A program made the position numbers and the translations under genes. A stretch of 64,000 nucleotides of DNA, from NCBI RefSeq assembly GCF_047495875.1, contig NC_092474.1:16575851-16639850 (forward strand), read 5' to 3'. This document shows, in pieces, positions 50,101 to 62,127 of the stretch. Source of the DNA: Pithys albifrons albifrons. Lineage: Eukaryota; Chordata; Aves; Passeriformes; Thamnophilidae. Under the pieces are notes generated by a model that searched no databases, was not told the origin of the DNA, and was given only the letters and a program-made list of their open reading frames with translations. Each line of letters opens with the position of its first letter. The stretch's first letter is position 1.

Positions 50101-51671
50101 CTTTTCCCTGGGAGGAGTCTTCATTGGTCTGGAATTCTGGGCTGTAAAATGGCACTTTCTGGGACCAGCGCGTGGCACACACTGTCGTGCTTTGCGCCCA
50201 GGCAAAAGGAGGCAACCTCTGGCTCTCAGATGCCAATGACGGGCCCCCATTAATACTAGAAATGGAACAACCACTTTCTGTCCTGGGAGCCTTTTCCCTG
50301 GGAGGAGTCGTCATCCGTCTGGAATCCTGGGCTGAACAAAGCACTTTCTCTGACCTGCACGTGGCAGGCACCATCTAGCTTTGCGCCCAGGGAAAAGGTG
50401 GCAGCCTTGGTCTCTCAGGTGTCAACGATGGGTCCCCGTTAACACTAAATAAATAACAATCGCTTTCTGTCCTGGCACCTTTTCCCAGGGAGGAATTTTC
50501 GTCCGTCTGGAATTCTGGGCTGAAAAAAGGCACTTCCCCGGACCTGCAAGTTGAACGCACCGTCGAGCTTTGTACCCAGGCAAAAGGTGGCAGCCTTGGG
50601 CTCTCGGGTGCCAATGATGGGGCCTCATTAACCCTAGAAAAAGAACAATCACTTTCTGTCCTGGCACCTTTTCCCTGGGAGGAGCCTTCATTGGTCTGGA
50701 ATTCTGGGCTGAAAACGGCTCTTTCCCTTACCCGCATGTGGCACGCACCGTCAAGCTTTGCGCCCAGGGAAAAGGTGGCAGCCCTGGGCTCTCAGCTGTC
50801 AAGTTTGGGGCCCCATTAACCCTAGAAAAGGCACAATCGCTTTCTGTCCTGGCACCTTTTCCCTGGGAGAAATCTTCGCTGGCCTGGAATTCTGGGATGA
50901 GAAACAGCACATTCTCGGACTTGCAAGTGGCACGCGCCGTCGACATTTGCGCCCAGGGAAAAGGTGGCAGCCTTGGGCTCTCAGGTGCCAAAGATGGGGT
51001 CCCATTACCCCTAGAAAAGGCACAATGGCTTTCTGTCCTGACACCTTTTCCCAGAGAGGAATCGACTTCCGTCTGGAATTCTGGGCTGAAAAACGGCCCT
51101 TTCCCGGACCCGCACAGGGTATGCACCGTCGAGCTTTGCACCCAGGGAAAAGGTGGCAGCCTTGGGCTCTCAGGTGCCAATGATGGGTCCCAATTAGCAT
51201 TACAAAATACACAATGGCTTTGTCTCCTGGTACCTTTTCCCTCTGAGGAATCTTCATAGGTCTGAAATTCTGGGCTGAAACGGCTCTTTCCCTTACCCGC
51301 ATGTGGCACGCACCGTCGAGCTTTGCGTCCAGGGAAAAGGTGGCAGCCCTGGGCTCTCAGCTGCCAATGATGGTGCCCCATTACCCCTACAAAAGGCACA
51401 ATGGCTTTCTGTCCTGGCACCTTTTCCCAGGGAGGAATCTTCATCGGTTTGGAATTCTGGTCTGAGAATCGGCACTTTCCTGGACCCGCAAGTGGAACGC
51501 ACCATTGAGCTTTGCGTCCCGGGAAAAGGTGGCAGTCTTTGGGTCTCAGGTGCCAATGATGGGGCCCCATTACCTTTACAAAAAGCACAATGGCTTTCTG
51601 TCCTGGCACCTTTTCCCTGGGAGGAGTCTTCATTGGTCTGGAATTCTGGGCTGTAAAATAGCACTTTCTGG
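45983..51671 (-). repeat. Rearranged HOR segment up to the right inversion junction
   Basis: Read from right to left: jk / efgxhijkl / abcdefg / bcdefgxhijkl. The g-to-b join near 48,200-48,270 and the k-to-e join near 51,270-51,360 are internal block fusions. The last monomer before the junction is an i-class tail (gggctgtaaaatagcac). Confidence 0.8.
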
Positions 51672-51688
51672 GAAAAGGCCCAATGGCT
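51664..51688. other. Orientation switch 2 (- to + monomers) with short templated filler
   Basis: To the left, sequence follows a - strand monomer to cactttctggga (51663-51673). To the right, a + strand class b tail starts at gctcgaccatgcg (51686). Between them, 51672-51688 reads gaaaaggcccaatggct, which differs by one base from the - strand satellite word gaaaaggcacaatggct. The joint also contains CTGGGAAAAGG, a form of the monomer's inverted-repeat arm. It is not a palindrome. Confidence 0.9.
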
Positions 51689-53057
51689 CGACCATGCGTG
51701 CTACGTGAGGGTCCGGGAAATTGCCGTTTCTCATTCCAGAATTCCAGACCGATGAAGATTCCTCCCTGGGAAAAGGTGTCAGGACAGAAAGCGATTGTTC
51801 CTTTTCTAGGGTTAATGGGGCTCTATCATTGACACCTGAGAGCCCAAGACTGCCACCTTTTCCCTGGGTGCAAAGCTCGACGGTGCATACCACTTACGGG
51901 TCCGGGAAAGCGCCGTTTTTCAGCCCAGAATTCCAGACGGAAGTCGATTCCTCTCTGGGAAAAGGTGTCATGACAGAAAGCTATTGTGTTTTTCTAGGGG
52001 TAATGGGGCCCCATCTTTGGCACCTGAGAGCCCAGGGCTGCCACCTTTTCCCTGGGCGCAAAGCTCGACGGTGCCTGCCACATGCGGGTAAGGGAAAGAG
52101 CCGTTTTCAGCCCAGAATTCCAGACCAACGAAGATTCCTCCCAGGGAAAAGGTGCCAGGACAGAAAGTGATTGTTCTTTTCCTAGGGGTAAAGGGGCCTT
52201 ATCATTGGCACCTGAGAGCCCAAGGCTGCCACCTTTTGCCTGGGCACAAAGCTCGATGGTGCATTCCACTTTCAGGTCTGGGGAAGTGCCGTTTTCAGCC
52301 CAGAATTCGAGATGAATGAAAATTCCTCCCAGGGAAAAGGTGCCAGGACAGAAAGCGATTGTTCCATTTCTAGTGTTAATGGGGGCCCGTCATTGGCATC
52401 TGAGAGCCAGAGGTTGCCTCCTTTTCCCTGGGCGCAAAGCACGACAGTGCGTGCCACACGCTGGTCCCAGAAAGTGCCGTTTTACAGCCCACAATTCCAG
52501 ACCAATGAAGACTCCTCCCAGGGAAAAGGTGCCAGGACAGAAAGCCATTGTGCTTTTTGTAAAGGTAATGGGGCCCCATCATTGGCACCTGAGAGCCCAA
52601 GACTGCCACCTTTTCCCTGAACGCAAAGCTCGATGGTGTGTTCCACTTGCGGGTCCAGGAAAGTGCCGATTCTCAGACCAGAATTCCAAACCGATGAAGA
52701 TTCCTCCCTGGGAAAAGGTGCCAGGACAGAAGGCCATTGTGCCTTTTGTAGGGGTAATAGGGCACCATCATTGGCACCTGAGAGCCCAAGGCTGCCCCCT
52801 TTTCCCTGGGCGCAAACTCGACGGTGTGTAAATTGTGCGGGTTTGGGGCAGTGCCATTTTTGAAGCCAGATTTCCAGACGGACGAAGATTCCTCCCTGGG
52901 AAAAGGTGCCAGGACAGAAAGCAAGTGTTAGTTTTCTACTATTAACGGGGCCCCATCATTGGCACCTGAGAGCCCAAGGCTGCCACCTTTTGCCTGGGCG
53001 CAAATGTCGACGGCGCGTGCCACTTACAGGTCCGGGGAAGTGCCATTTTTCAGCCCA
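51686..53057 (+). repeat. Rearranged HOR segment after the junction: b-tail, c f x i j k l
   Basis: The c monomer (core ~51800) carries an e-type tail (gggtgcaaagctcgacggtgc) and leads straight into f, so d and e have been lost by fusion. The following x, i, j, k and l monomers lead into the complete unit at 53058. Confidence 0.8.
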
Positions 53058-55325
53058 GAATTCCAGACGGACGAAGACACCTCCCAGGGAAAAGGTGCCA
53101 GGTCAGAAATCGAATTGTCCTTTTCTAGGGTCAATGGTGCCCCATCATTGGCACCTCAGAGTTCAAGGCTTCCACCTTTTCTGTGGGCGCAAACATCAAC
53201 GGCGCGTACCACTTTCTTGTCCGGGAAAGTGACGTTTTTCAGCCCTCAAATCCATACGGATGAAGACTCCTCACAGGGAAGAGGCTCCCAGGACAGAAAG
53301 CGATTGTTCCATTTCCAGGGTTAATCAGGCCCCATCATTGGCACCTGAGAGCCCAAAGTTGCCTCCTATACCCTGGGCGCAAAGCTCGACCATGCGTGCT
53401 ACGTGAGGGTCCGGAAAATTGCCGTTTCTCATTCCAGAATTCCAGACTGATGAAGATTCCTCCCAGGGAAAAGGTGTCAGGACAGAAAGCGATTGTTCCT
53501 TTTCTAGGGTTAATGGGGCCCCAAAATTGACACCTGAGAGCCGAAGGCTGCAACCTTTTCCCTGAGCGCAAAGCTCGACGGTGCGTGCCACTTGCGGGTC
53601 CAGGAATGTGCTGTTTGTCATCCCAGAATTCGAGGCCGATGAAGATTTCTCCCAGGGAAATGGTGCCAGAACAGAAAGCAATTGTGCCTTTTCTAGGGTT
53701 AATGGGGCCCCAAAATTGACACCTGAGAGCCCAAGGCTGCCACCTTTTCCCTGGGCGCAAAGCTCGACGGAGCGTTCCACGTGCGGGTCCGGGAAAGTGC
53801 CATTTTTCAGCCCAGAATTCCAGACCTATGACGATTCCTCAGAGGTAAAAGGTACCAAGAGACAAAGCCATTGTGTATTTTGTAATGCTAATTGGGACCC
53901 ATCATTGGCACCTGAGAGCCCAAGGCTGCCACCTTTTCCCTGGGTGCAAAGCTCGACGGTGCATACCCTGTGCGGGTCTGGGAAAGGGCCGTTTTTCAGC
54001 CCAGAATTCCAGACGGAAGTCGATTCCTCTCTGGGAAAAGGTGTCAGGACAGAAAGCCACTGTGGCTTTTCTAGGGGTAATGGGGCCTCATCTTTGGCAC
54101 CTGAGAGCCCAAGGCTGCCACCTTTTCCCTGGGCGCAAATGCCGACAGCGCGTAACACTTGCAAGTCCGGGAATGTGCCATTTCTCATCCCAGAATTCCA
54201 GGGCAGCGAAGATTTCTCCCTGGGAAAAGGTGCCAGGACAGAAAGCGATTGTGCCTTTTCTAGGGTTAATGGGGCTCAAAAATTAGCAGCTGTGGGCCTA
54301 GGACTGCCACCTTTTCCCTGGGCGCAAAGCTCGACGGTGCGTGCCACATGCGGGTAAGGGAAAGAGGCGTTTTCAGCCCAGAGTTCCAGACCAATGAAGA
54401 TTCCTCCCAGGGAAAAGGTGCCAGGACAGAAAGCGATTGTTATTTATCTAGTGTTAACGGGGACCCATCATTGGCACCTGAGAGCCCAAGGCTGCCACCT
54501 CTTCCCTGGGCGCAAAGCTAGATGGTGCCTGCCACGTGCAGGTCAGAGAAAGACCTTTGTTCAGCCCAGGATTCCAGACGGATGATGTCTCCTCCCAGGG
54601 AAAAGGCTCCCAGGACAGAAAGCGATTGTTCCATTTCTAGTGTTAATGGGGGCCCGTCATTGGCATCTGAGAGCCAGAGGTTGCCTCCTTTTCCCTGGGC
54701 GCAAAGCACGACAGTGCGTGCCACGTGCTGGTCCCAGAAAGTGCCATTTTACAGCCCAGAATTCCAGACCAATGAAGACTCCTCCCAGGGAAAAGGTGCC
54801 AGGACAGAAAGCCATTGTGCTTTTTGTAAAGGTAATGGGGCCCCATCATTGGCACCTGAGAGCCCAAGACTGCCACCTTTTCCCTGAACGCAAAGCTCGA
54901 TGGTGCGTTCCACTTGGGGGTCCAGGAAAGTTCTGATTCTCAGACCAGAATTCCAGACCTATGAAGATTCCTCCCTGGGAAAAGGTGCCAGGACAGAAAG
55001 CCATTGTGCCTTTTGTAGGGGTAATGGGGCACCATCATTGGCACCTGAGAGCCCAAGGCTGCCCCCATTTCCCTGGGCACAAAGCTCGACGGTGTGTACC
55101 TTGTGCGGGTTTGGGCCAGTGCCATTTTTGAACCCAGATTTCCAGACGGACGAAGATTTCTCCCTGGGAAAAGGTTCCACGACAGAAAGCAAGTGTTATT
55201 TTTCTAGTGTTAACGGGGCCCCATCATTGGCACCTGAGAGCCCAAGGCTGCCACCTTTTCCCTGGGCGCAAAGCTAGATGGTGCCTGCCACGTGCAGGTC
55301 AGAGAAAGTGCTTTGTTCAGCCCAG
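53058..55325 (+). repeat. Complete 12-monomer HOR unit (a-l)
   Basis: Exactly 2,268 bases. Core positions: a 53100, b 53300, c 53490, d 53685, e 53875, f 54060, g 54250, h 54440, i 54630, j 54820, k 55005, l 55195. The g monomer keeps its own tail (gccacatgcgggtaaggg), and h starts with an x-type head (ccagaccaatgaag). This is a different fusion from the one in block C. Confidence 0.88.
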
Positions 55326-58300
55326 GATTCCAGACGGATGACGACTCCTCCCAGGGAAAGGGCTCTCAGGACAGAAAGCGATTGTTCCATTTCTAGTGTT
55401 AATGGGGCCCGTCATTGGCATCTGAGAGCCAGAGGTTGCCTCCTTTTCCCTGGGCGCAAAGCACGACAGTGCGTGCCACGTGCTGGTCCCAGAAAGTGCC
55501 ATTTTACAGCCCAAAATTCCAGACCAATGAAGACTCCTCCTAGGGAAAAGGTGCCACGACAGAAAGCCATTGTGCTTTTTGTAAAGGTAATGGGGTCCCA
55601 TCATTGGCACCTGAGAGCCCAAGGCTGCCCCCTTTTCCTTGGGCGCAAAGCTCGACGGTGTCTACCTTGTGCGGGTTTGGGGCAGTGCCATTTTTGAACC
55701 CAGATTTCCAGACAGATGAAGATTCCTCCCTGGCAAAAGGTGCCAGAACAGAAAGCAAGTGTTATGTTTCTAGTGTTAACGGGGCCCCATCATTGGCACC
55801 TGAGAGCCCAAGGCTGCCACCTTTTCCCTGGGCGCAAAGCTCGACGGTGTGTACCTTGTGCGGGTTTGGGGCAGTGCCATTTTTGAACCCAGATTTCCAG
55901 ACGGAAAAAGATTCCACCCTGGGAAAAGGTGCCAGGACAGAAAGCAAGTGTTATTTTTCTAGTGTTAACGGGGCCCCATCATTGGCACCTGAGAGCCCAA
56001 GGCTGCCACCTTTTCCCTGAGCGCAAAACTCGACGGTGCGTGCCACTTGCGGGTCCAGGAATGTGCTGTTTCTCATCCCAGAATTCGAGGCCGATGAAGA
56101 TTTCTCCCAGGGAAAAGGTGCCAGGACAGAAAGCGATTGTGCCTTTTCTAGGGTTAATGGGGGCCCGTCATTGGCACCTGAGAGCCAAAGGCTGCAACCT
56201 TTTCCCTGAACGCAAAGCTCAACGTTGCGTGCCACTTGCGGGTCCAGGAAAGTGCCGATTCTCAGACCAGAATTCCAGACCTATGAAGATTCCTCCCTGG
56301 GAAAAGGTGCCAGTACAGGAAGCCCATGTGCCTTTTGTAGGGGCAATGGGGCGCCATCATTGGCACCTGAGAGCCCAAGGCTGCCCCCTTTTCCCTGGGC
56401 GCAAAGCTCGATGGTGTGTACCTTGTGTGGGTTTGGGGCAGTGCCATTTTTGAAGCCAGATTTCCAGACGGACGAAGATTCCTCCCTGGGAAAAGGTGCC
56501 AGGACAGAAAGCAAGTGTTATTTTTCTAGTGTTAACGAGGACCCATCATTGGCACCTGAGAGCCCAAGGCTGCCACCTTTTCCCTGGGCGCAAATGTCGA
56601 CGGCGCGTGCCACTTGCAAGTCCAGGAATGTTCCGTTTCTCATCCCAGAATTCCAGGCCAGCGAAGATTTCTCCCTGGGAAAAGGTGCCAGGACAGAAAG
56701 CGATTGTGCCTTTTCTAGGGTTAATGGGGCCCCAAAATTAGCAGCTGAGAGCCTAGGACTGCCACCTTTTCCCTGGGCGCAAAGCTCGACGGTGCGTGCC
56801 ACATGCGGGTAAGGGAAAGAGCCATTTTCAGCCCAGAGTTCCAGACCAATGAAGATTCCTCCCAGGGAAAAGGCGCCAGGACAGAAAGCGATTGTTATTT
56901 ATCTAGTGTTAACGGGGACCCATCATTGGCACCTGAGAGCTCAAGGCTGCCACCTCTACCCTGGGCGCAAAGCTAGATGGTGCCTGCCACGTGCAGGTCA
57001 GAGAAAGATCTTTGTTCAGCCCAGGATTCCAGACGGATGACTACTCCTCCCAGGGCAAAGGCTCCCAGGACAGAAAGCGATTGTTCCATTTCTAATGTTA
57101 ATGGGGGCCCGTCATTGGCATCTGAGAGCAAGAGGTTGCCTCCTTTTCCCTGGGCGCAAAGCACGACGGTGCGTGCCACGTGCTGGTCCCAGAAAGTGCC
57201 ATTTTACAGCCCAGAATTCCAGACCAATGAAGACTCCTCCCAGGGAAAAGGCGTCAGGACAGAAAGCCATTGTGCTTTTTGTAAAGGTAATGGGGTCCCA
57301 TCATTGGCACCTGAGAGCCCAAGACTGCCACCTTTCCCCTGGACGCAAAGCTCGACGGTGCGTTACACTTGCGGGTCCAGGAAAGTGCCGATTCTCAGAC
57401 CAGAATTCCAAACCGATGAAGATTCCTCCCTGGGAAAAGGTGCCAGGACAGAAAGCAATTGTGCCTTTTCTAGGGTTAATGGGGCCCCAAAATTGACACC
57501 TGACAGCCCAAGGCTGCCACCTTTTTCCTGGGCACAAAGCTCGACGGAGCGTTCCACGTGCGGGTCCGGGAAAGTGCCATTTTTCAGCCCAGAATTCCAG
57601 ACCTATGAAGATTCCTCAGAGGGAAAAGGTACCAGGAGACAAAGCCATTGTGTATTTTGTAATGCTAATTGGGCCCCATCATTGGCACCTGAGAGCCCAA
57701 GGCTGCCACCTTTTCCCTGGGTGCAAAGCTCGACGGTGCATACCCTGTGCGGGTCTGGGAAAGGGCCGTTTTTCAGCCCAGAATTCCAGACGGAAGTCGA
57801 TTCCTCTCTGGGAAAAGGTGTCAGGACAGAAAGCCATTGTGCGTTTTGTAGGGGTAATGGGGCCCCATCTTTGGCACCTGAGAGCCCAAGGCTGCCACCT
57901 TTTCCCTGGGCGCAAACGTCGACGGCGCATGCCTCTTGCAAGTCCAGGAATGTGCCGTTTCTCATCCCAGAATTCCAGGCCAGCGAAGATTTCTCACTGG
58001 GAAAAGGTGCCAGGACAGAAAGCGATTGTGCCTTTTCTAGGGTTAATGGGGCCCCAAAATTGGCAGCTGAGAGCCCAGGGCTGCCACCTTTTGCCTGGGC
58101 GCAAAGCTCGACGGTGCGTGCCACATGCGGGTAAGGGAAAGAGCCGTTTTCAGCCCAGAATTCCAGACCAATGAAGATTCCTCCCTGGGAAAAGGTGCCA
58201 GGACAGAAAGCGATTGTGGCTTTTCTAGGCGTAATGGGGCCCCATGATTGGCACCTGAGAGCCCAAGGCTGCCACCTTTTGCCCTGGCACAAAGCTCAAC

Positions 58301-59859
58301 GGTGCGTTCCACTTGCAGGTCCGGGGAAATACCGTTGTGCAGTCCAGAATTCCAGACGGACGAAAATTCCTCCCTGGGAAAAAGTGCCAGGACAGAAAGC
58401 GATTGTTATTTATCTAGTGTTAACGAGGACCCATCATTGGCACCTGAGAGCCCAAGGCTGTCACCTCTTCCCTGGGCGCAAAGCTAGATGGTGCCTGCCA
58501 CGTGCAGGTCAGAGAAAGTGCTTTGTTCAGCCCAGGATACCAGACGGCTGACGACTCCTCCCAGGGAAAAGGCTCCCAGGACAGAAAGCGATTGTTCCAT
58601 TTCTAGTGTTAATGGGGGCCCGTCATTGGCATCTGAGAGTCAGAGGTTGCCTCCTTTTCCCTGGGCGCAAAGCACGACAGTGCGTGCCACGTGCTGGTCC
58701 CAGAAAGTGCCATTTTACAGCCCAGAATTCCAGACCAATGAAGACTCCTCCCAGGGAAAAGGTGCCAGGACAGAAAGCCATTGTGCTTTTTGTAAAGGTA
58801 ATGGGGCCCCATCATTGGCACCTGAGAGCCCAAGACTGCCACCTTTTCCCTGGACGCAAAGCTCGATGGTGCGTTCCACTTGCGGGTCTAGGAAAGTGCC
58901 GATTCTCAGACCAGAATTCCAAACCGATGAAGATTCCTCCCTGGGAAAAAGGTACCAGGACAGAAAGACATTGTGCCTTTTCTAGGGGTAATGGGACCCC
59001 ATCTTTGGCACCTGAGAGCCCAAGGCTGTCCCCTTTTCCCTGGGAGCAAAGCTCGAAGGTGCGTTCCACTTGCAGGTCCGGGGAAGTGCCGTTTTTCAGC
59101 CCAGAATTTCAGACGGAAGAAAATTCCTCCCTGGGAAAAGGTGCCAGGACAGAAAGCGATTGTGCCTTTTCTAGGGTTAATGGGGCCCCAAAATTGGCAG
59201 CTGAGAGCCCAAGGCTGCCACCTTTTCCTTGGACGCCAAGCTCGATGGTGCGTTCCACTTGCGGGTCCAGGAAAGTGCCGATTCTCAGACCAGAGTTCCA
59301 AACCGATGAAGTTTCCTCCCTGGAAAAAGGTGCCAGGACAGAAAGCCATTGTGCCTTTTGTAGGAATAATAAGGCACCATCATTGGCACCTGAGAGCCCA
59401 AGGCTGCCCCCTTTTCCCTGGGCACAAAGCTCGACGGTGTGTACCTTGTGCGGGTTTGGGGCAGTGCCATTTTTGAACCCAGATTTCCAGACGGACGAAG
59501 ATTCCTCCCTGGGAAAAGGTGCCAGGACAGAAAGCAAATGTTATTTTTCTAGTGTTAATGGGACCCCATAATTGGCACCTGAGAGCCCAAGGCTGCCACC
59601 TTTTCCCTGGGCGCAAATGTCGACGGCGCGTGCCACTTGCGGGTTCGGGGACGTGCCATTTTTCAGCGCAGAATTGCAGACGGACGAAGACACCTCCCAG
59701 GGAAAAGGTGCCAGGTCAGAAATCGAATTGTCCTTTCCTAGGGTCAATGGTGCCCCATCACTGGCACCTGAGAGTTCAAGGCTGCCACCTTTTCCGTGGG
59801 CGTAAACATCAACGGCACGTGCCACTTTCTTGTCTGGGAAAGTGCCGTTTTTCAGCTCT
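55326..59859 (+). repeat. Rearranged HOR segment, ~24 monomers
   Basis: Order: i j l l, then a three-way hybrid near 56140 (d/g core, i-type gggggcccg, c/j-type tail), then k l g h i j d e f g x h i j f g k l a. It contains an intact g-x-h (58035-58410). Two l monomers and, at its end, two a monomers stand side by side (a at 59730 and 59920). Confidence 0.8.
56200..58300 (+). repeat. 5.48-kb-spaced segmental repeat, copy 1 (k l g h i j d e f g x)
   Basis: Matches 61680-63780 at an offset of 5,480 bases, close to 29 monomers. Both copies share the joins l-to-g and j-to-d. The match stops on the right inside x, where copy 1 goes on to h and copy 2 switches to an i tail. Confidence 0.85.
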
Positions 59860-62127
59860 GAATTCCAGACGGACGAGGACACCTCCCAGGGAAAAGGTGC
59901 CAGGTCAGAAATCGAATTGTCCTTTTCTAGGGTCAATGGTGTCCCATCATTGGCACCTCAGAGTTCAAGGCTGCCACCTTTTCCGTGGGCGCAAACATCA
60001 ACGGCGCGTACCACTTTCTTGTCCGGGAAAGTGCCGTTTTTCAGCCCTGAATTCCAGACGGATGAAGACTCCTCACAGGGAAGAGGCTCCCAGGACAGAA
60101 AGCGATTGTTCCATTTCTAGGGTTAATCGGGCTCCATCATTGGCACCTGAGAGCCCAAGGTTGCCTCCTATACCCTGGGCGCAAAGCTCGACCATGCGTG
60201 CTACGTGAGGGTCCGGGAAATTGCCGTTTCTCATTCCAGAATTCCAGACCGATGAAGATTCCTCCCTGGGAAAAGGTGTCAGGACAGAAAGCGATTGTTC
60301 CTTTTCTAGGGTTAATGGGGCTCCATCATTGACACCTGAGAGCCCAAGGCTGCAACCTTTTCCCTGAGCGCAAAGCTCGACGGTGCGTGCCACTTGCGGG
60401 TCCAGGAATGTGCTGTTTCTCATCCCAGAATTCGAGGCCGATGTAGATTTCTCCCAGGGAAAAGGTGCCTGGCCAGAAAGCAATTGTGCCTTTTCTAGGG
60501 TTAATGGGGCCCCAAAATTGACACCTGAGAGCCCAAGGCTGCCACCTTTTCCCTGGGCGCAAAGCTCGACGGAGCGTTCCACGTGCGGGTCCGGGAAAGT
60601 GCCATTTTTCAGCCCAGAATTCCAGACCTATGAAGATTCCTCAGAGGAAAAATGTACCAGGAGACAAAGCCATTGTGTATTTTGTAATGCTAATTGGGCC
60701 CCATCATTGGCACCTGAGAGCCCAAGGCTGCCACCTTTTCCCTGGGTGCAAAGCTCGACGGTGCATACCCTGTGCGGGTCTGGGAAAGGGCCGTTTTTCA
60801 GCCCAGAATTCCAGACGGAAGTCGATTCCTCTCTGGGAAAAGGTGTCAGGACAGAAAGCCATTGTGCGTTTTGTAGGGGTAATGGGGCCCCAAAATTTGC
60901 AGCTGAGAGCCCAAGGCTGCCACCTTTTCCCTGGGAGCAAATGTCGACGGCGCATGCCACTTGCAAGTCCAGGAATGTGCCGTTTCTCATCCCAGAATTC
61001 CAGGCCAGCGAAGATTTCTCCCTGGGAAAAGGTGCCAGGACAGAAAGCGATTGTGCCTTTTCTAGGGTTAATGGTGCCCCAAAATTAGCAGCTGAGGGCC
61101 TAGGACTGCCACCTTTTGCCTGGGCGCAAAGCTCGACGGTGCGTGCCACATGCGGGTAAGGGAAAGAGGCGTTTTCAGCCCAGAGTTCCAGACCAATGAA
61201 GATTCCTCCCAGGGAAAAGGTGCCAGGACAGAAAGCGATTGTTATTTATCTAGTGTTAACGGGGACCCATCATTGGCACCTGAGAGCCCAAGGCTGCCAC
61301 CTCTACCCTGGGCGCAAAGCTAGATGGTGCCTGCCACGTGCAGGTCAGAGAAAGACCTTTGTTCAGCCCAGGATTCCAGACAGATGATGTCTCCTCCCAG
61401 GGAAAAGGCTCCCAGGACAGAAAGCGATTGTTCCATTTCTAGTGTTAATGGGGGCCCGTCATTGGCATCTGAGAGCCAGAGGTTGCCTCCTTTTCCCTGG
61501 GCGCAAAGCACGACAGTGCGTGCCACGTGCTGGTCCCAGAAAGTGCCATTTTACAGCCCAGAATTCCAGACCAATGAAGACTCCTCCCAGGGAAAAGGTG
61601 CCAGGACAGAAAGCCATTGTGCTTTTTGTAAAGGTAATGGGGCCCCATCATTGGCACCTGAGAGCCCAAGACTGCCAACTTTTCCCTGAACGCAAAGCTC
61701 GATGGTGCGTTCCACTTGCGGGTCCAGGAAAGTGCCGATTGTCAGACCAGAATTCAAGACCTATGAAGATTCCTCCCTGGGAAAAGGTGCCAGTACAGGA
61801 AGCCCATGTGCCTTTTGTAGGGGTAATGGGGCACCATCATTGGCAGCTGAGAGCCCAAGGCTGCCCCCTTTTCCCTGGGCGCAAAGCTCGACGGTGTGTA
61901 CCTTGTGCGGGTTTGGGGCAGTGCCATTTTTGAAGCCAGATTTCCAGACGGACGAAGATTCCTCCCTGGGAAAAGGTGCCAGGACAGAAAGGAAGTGTTA
62001 TTTTTCTAGTGTTAACGAGGACCCATCATTGGCACCTGAGAGCCCAAGGCTGCCACCTTTTCCCTGGGCACAAATGTCGACGGCGCGTGCCACTTGCAAG
62101 TCCAGGAATGTTCCGTTTCTCATCCCA
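59860..62127 (+). repeat. Complete 12-monomer HOR unit (a-l)
   Basis: Exactly 2,268 bases; a copy of 53058-55325 at +6,802 bases, close to 36 monomers. Core positions: a 59920, b 60100, c 60290, d 60480, e 60670, f 60860, g 61050, h 61230, i 61425, j 61615, k 61805, l 61990. It has the same x/h hybrid as its partner. In f, the middle reads ccccaaaatttgcagctgag, a g-type patch not present in most f monomers. Confidence 0.88.

Larger units (their letters stand above)
14437..51671 (-). repeat. Satellite block C: inverted array, ~197 monomers on the - strand
   Basis: For about 37 kb all monomers read in the opposite direction (ggaattctgggctg instead of cagcccagaattcc). Read on the - strand from right to left, the classes are: jk / efgxhijkl / abcdefg / bcdefgxhijkl / abcdefghijkl / abefgxhijkl / abcdefghijkl / abefgxhijkl / abcdefgxhij / bcefgxkl / ijkl / ijl / ijkl / abijl / abcdehi / defghij / abijl / abcdefghijkl / abcdefxijkl / ijl / ijkl / abijl / abcdefghijkl / ijkl / abcdefgxhi / abcdefg. 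That is about 198 monomers, in agreement with the length divided by 189. Classes were assigned by eye from diagnostic words; a few monomers are hybrids. Confidence 0.9.

Noticed and set aside
56977..58134. A 385-codon open frame (and its twin at 62457-63614), the longest in the window
   Set aside because: It simply reads through about six satellite monomers with a 63-residue period. Equally long frames exist in other frames and on the opposite strand, and its start and stop are ordinary monomer variants. No domain is recognisable.
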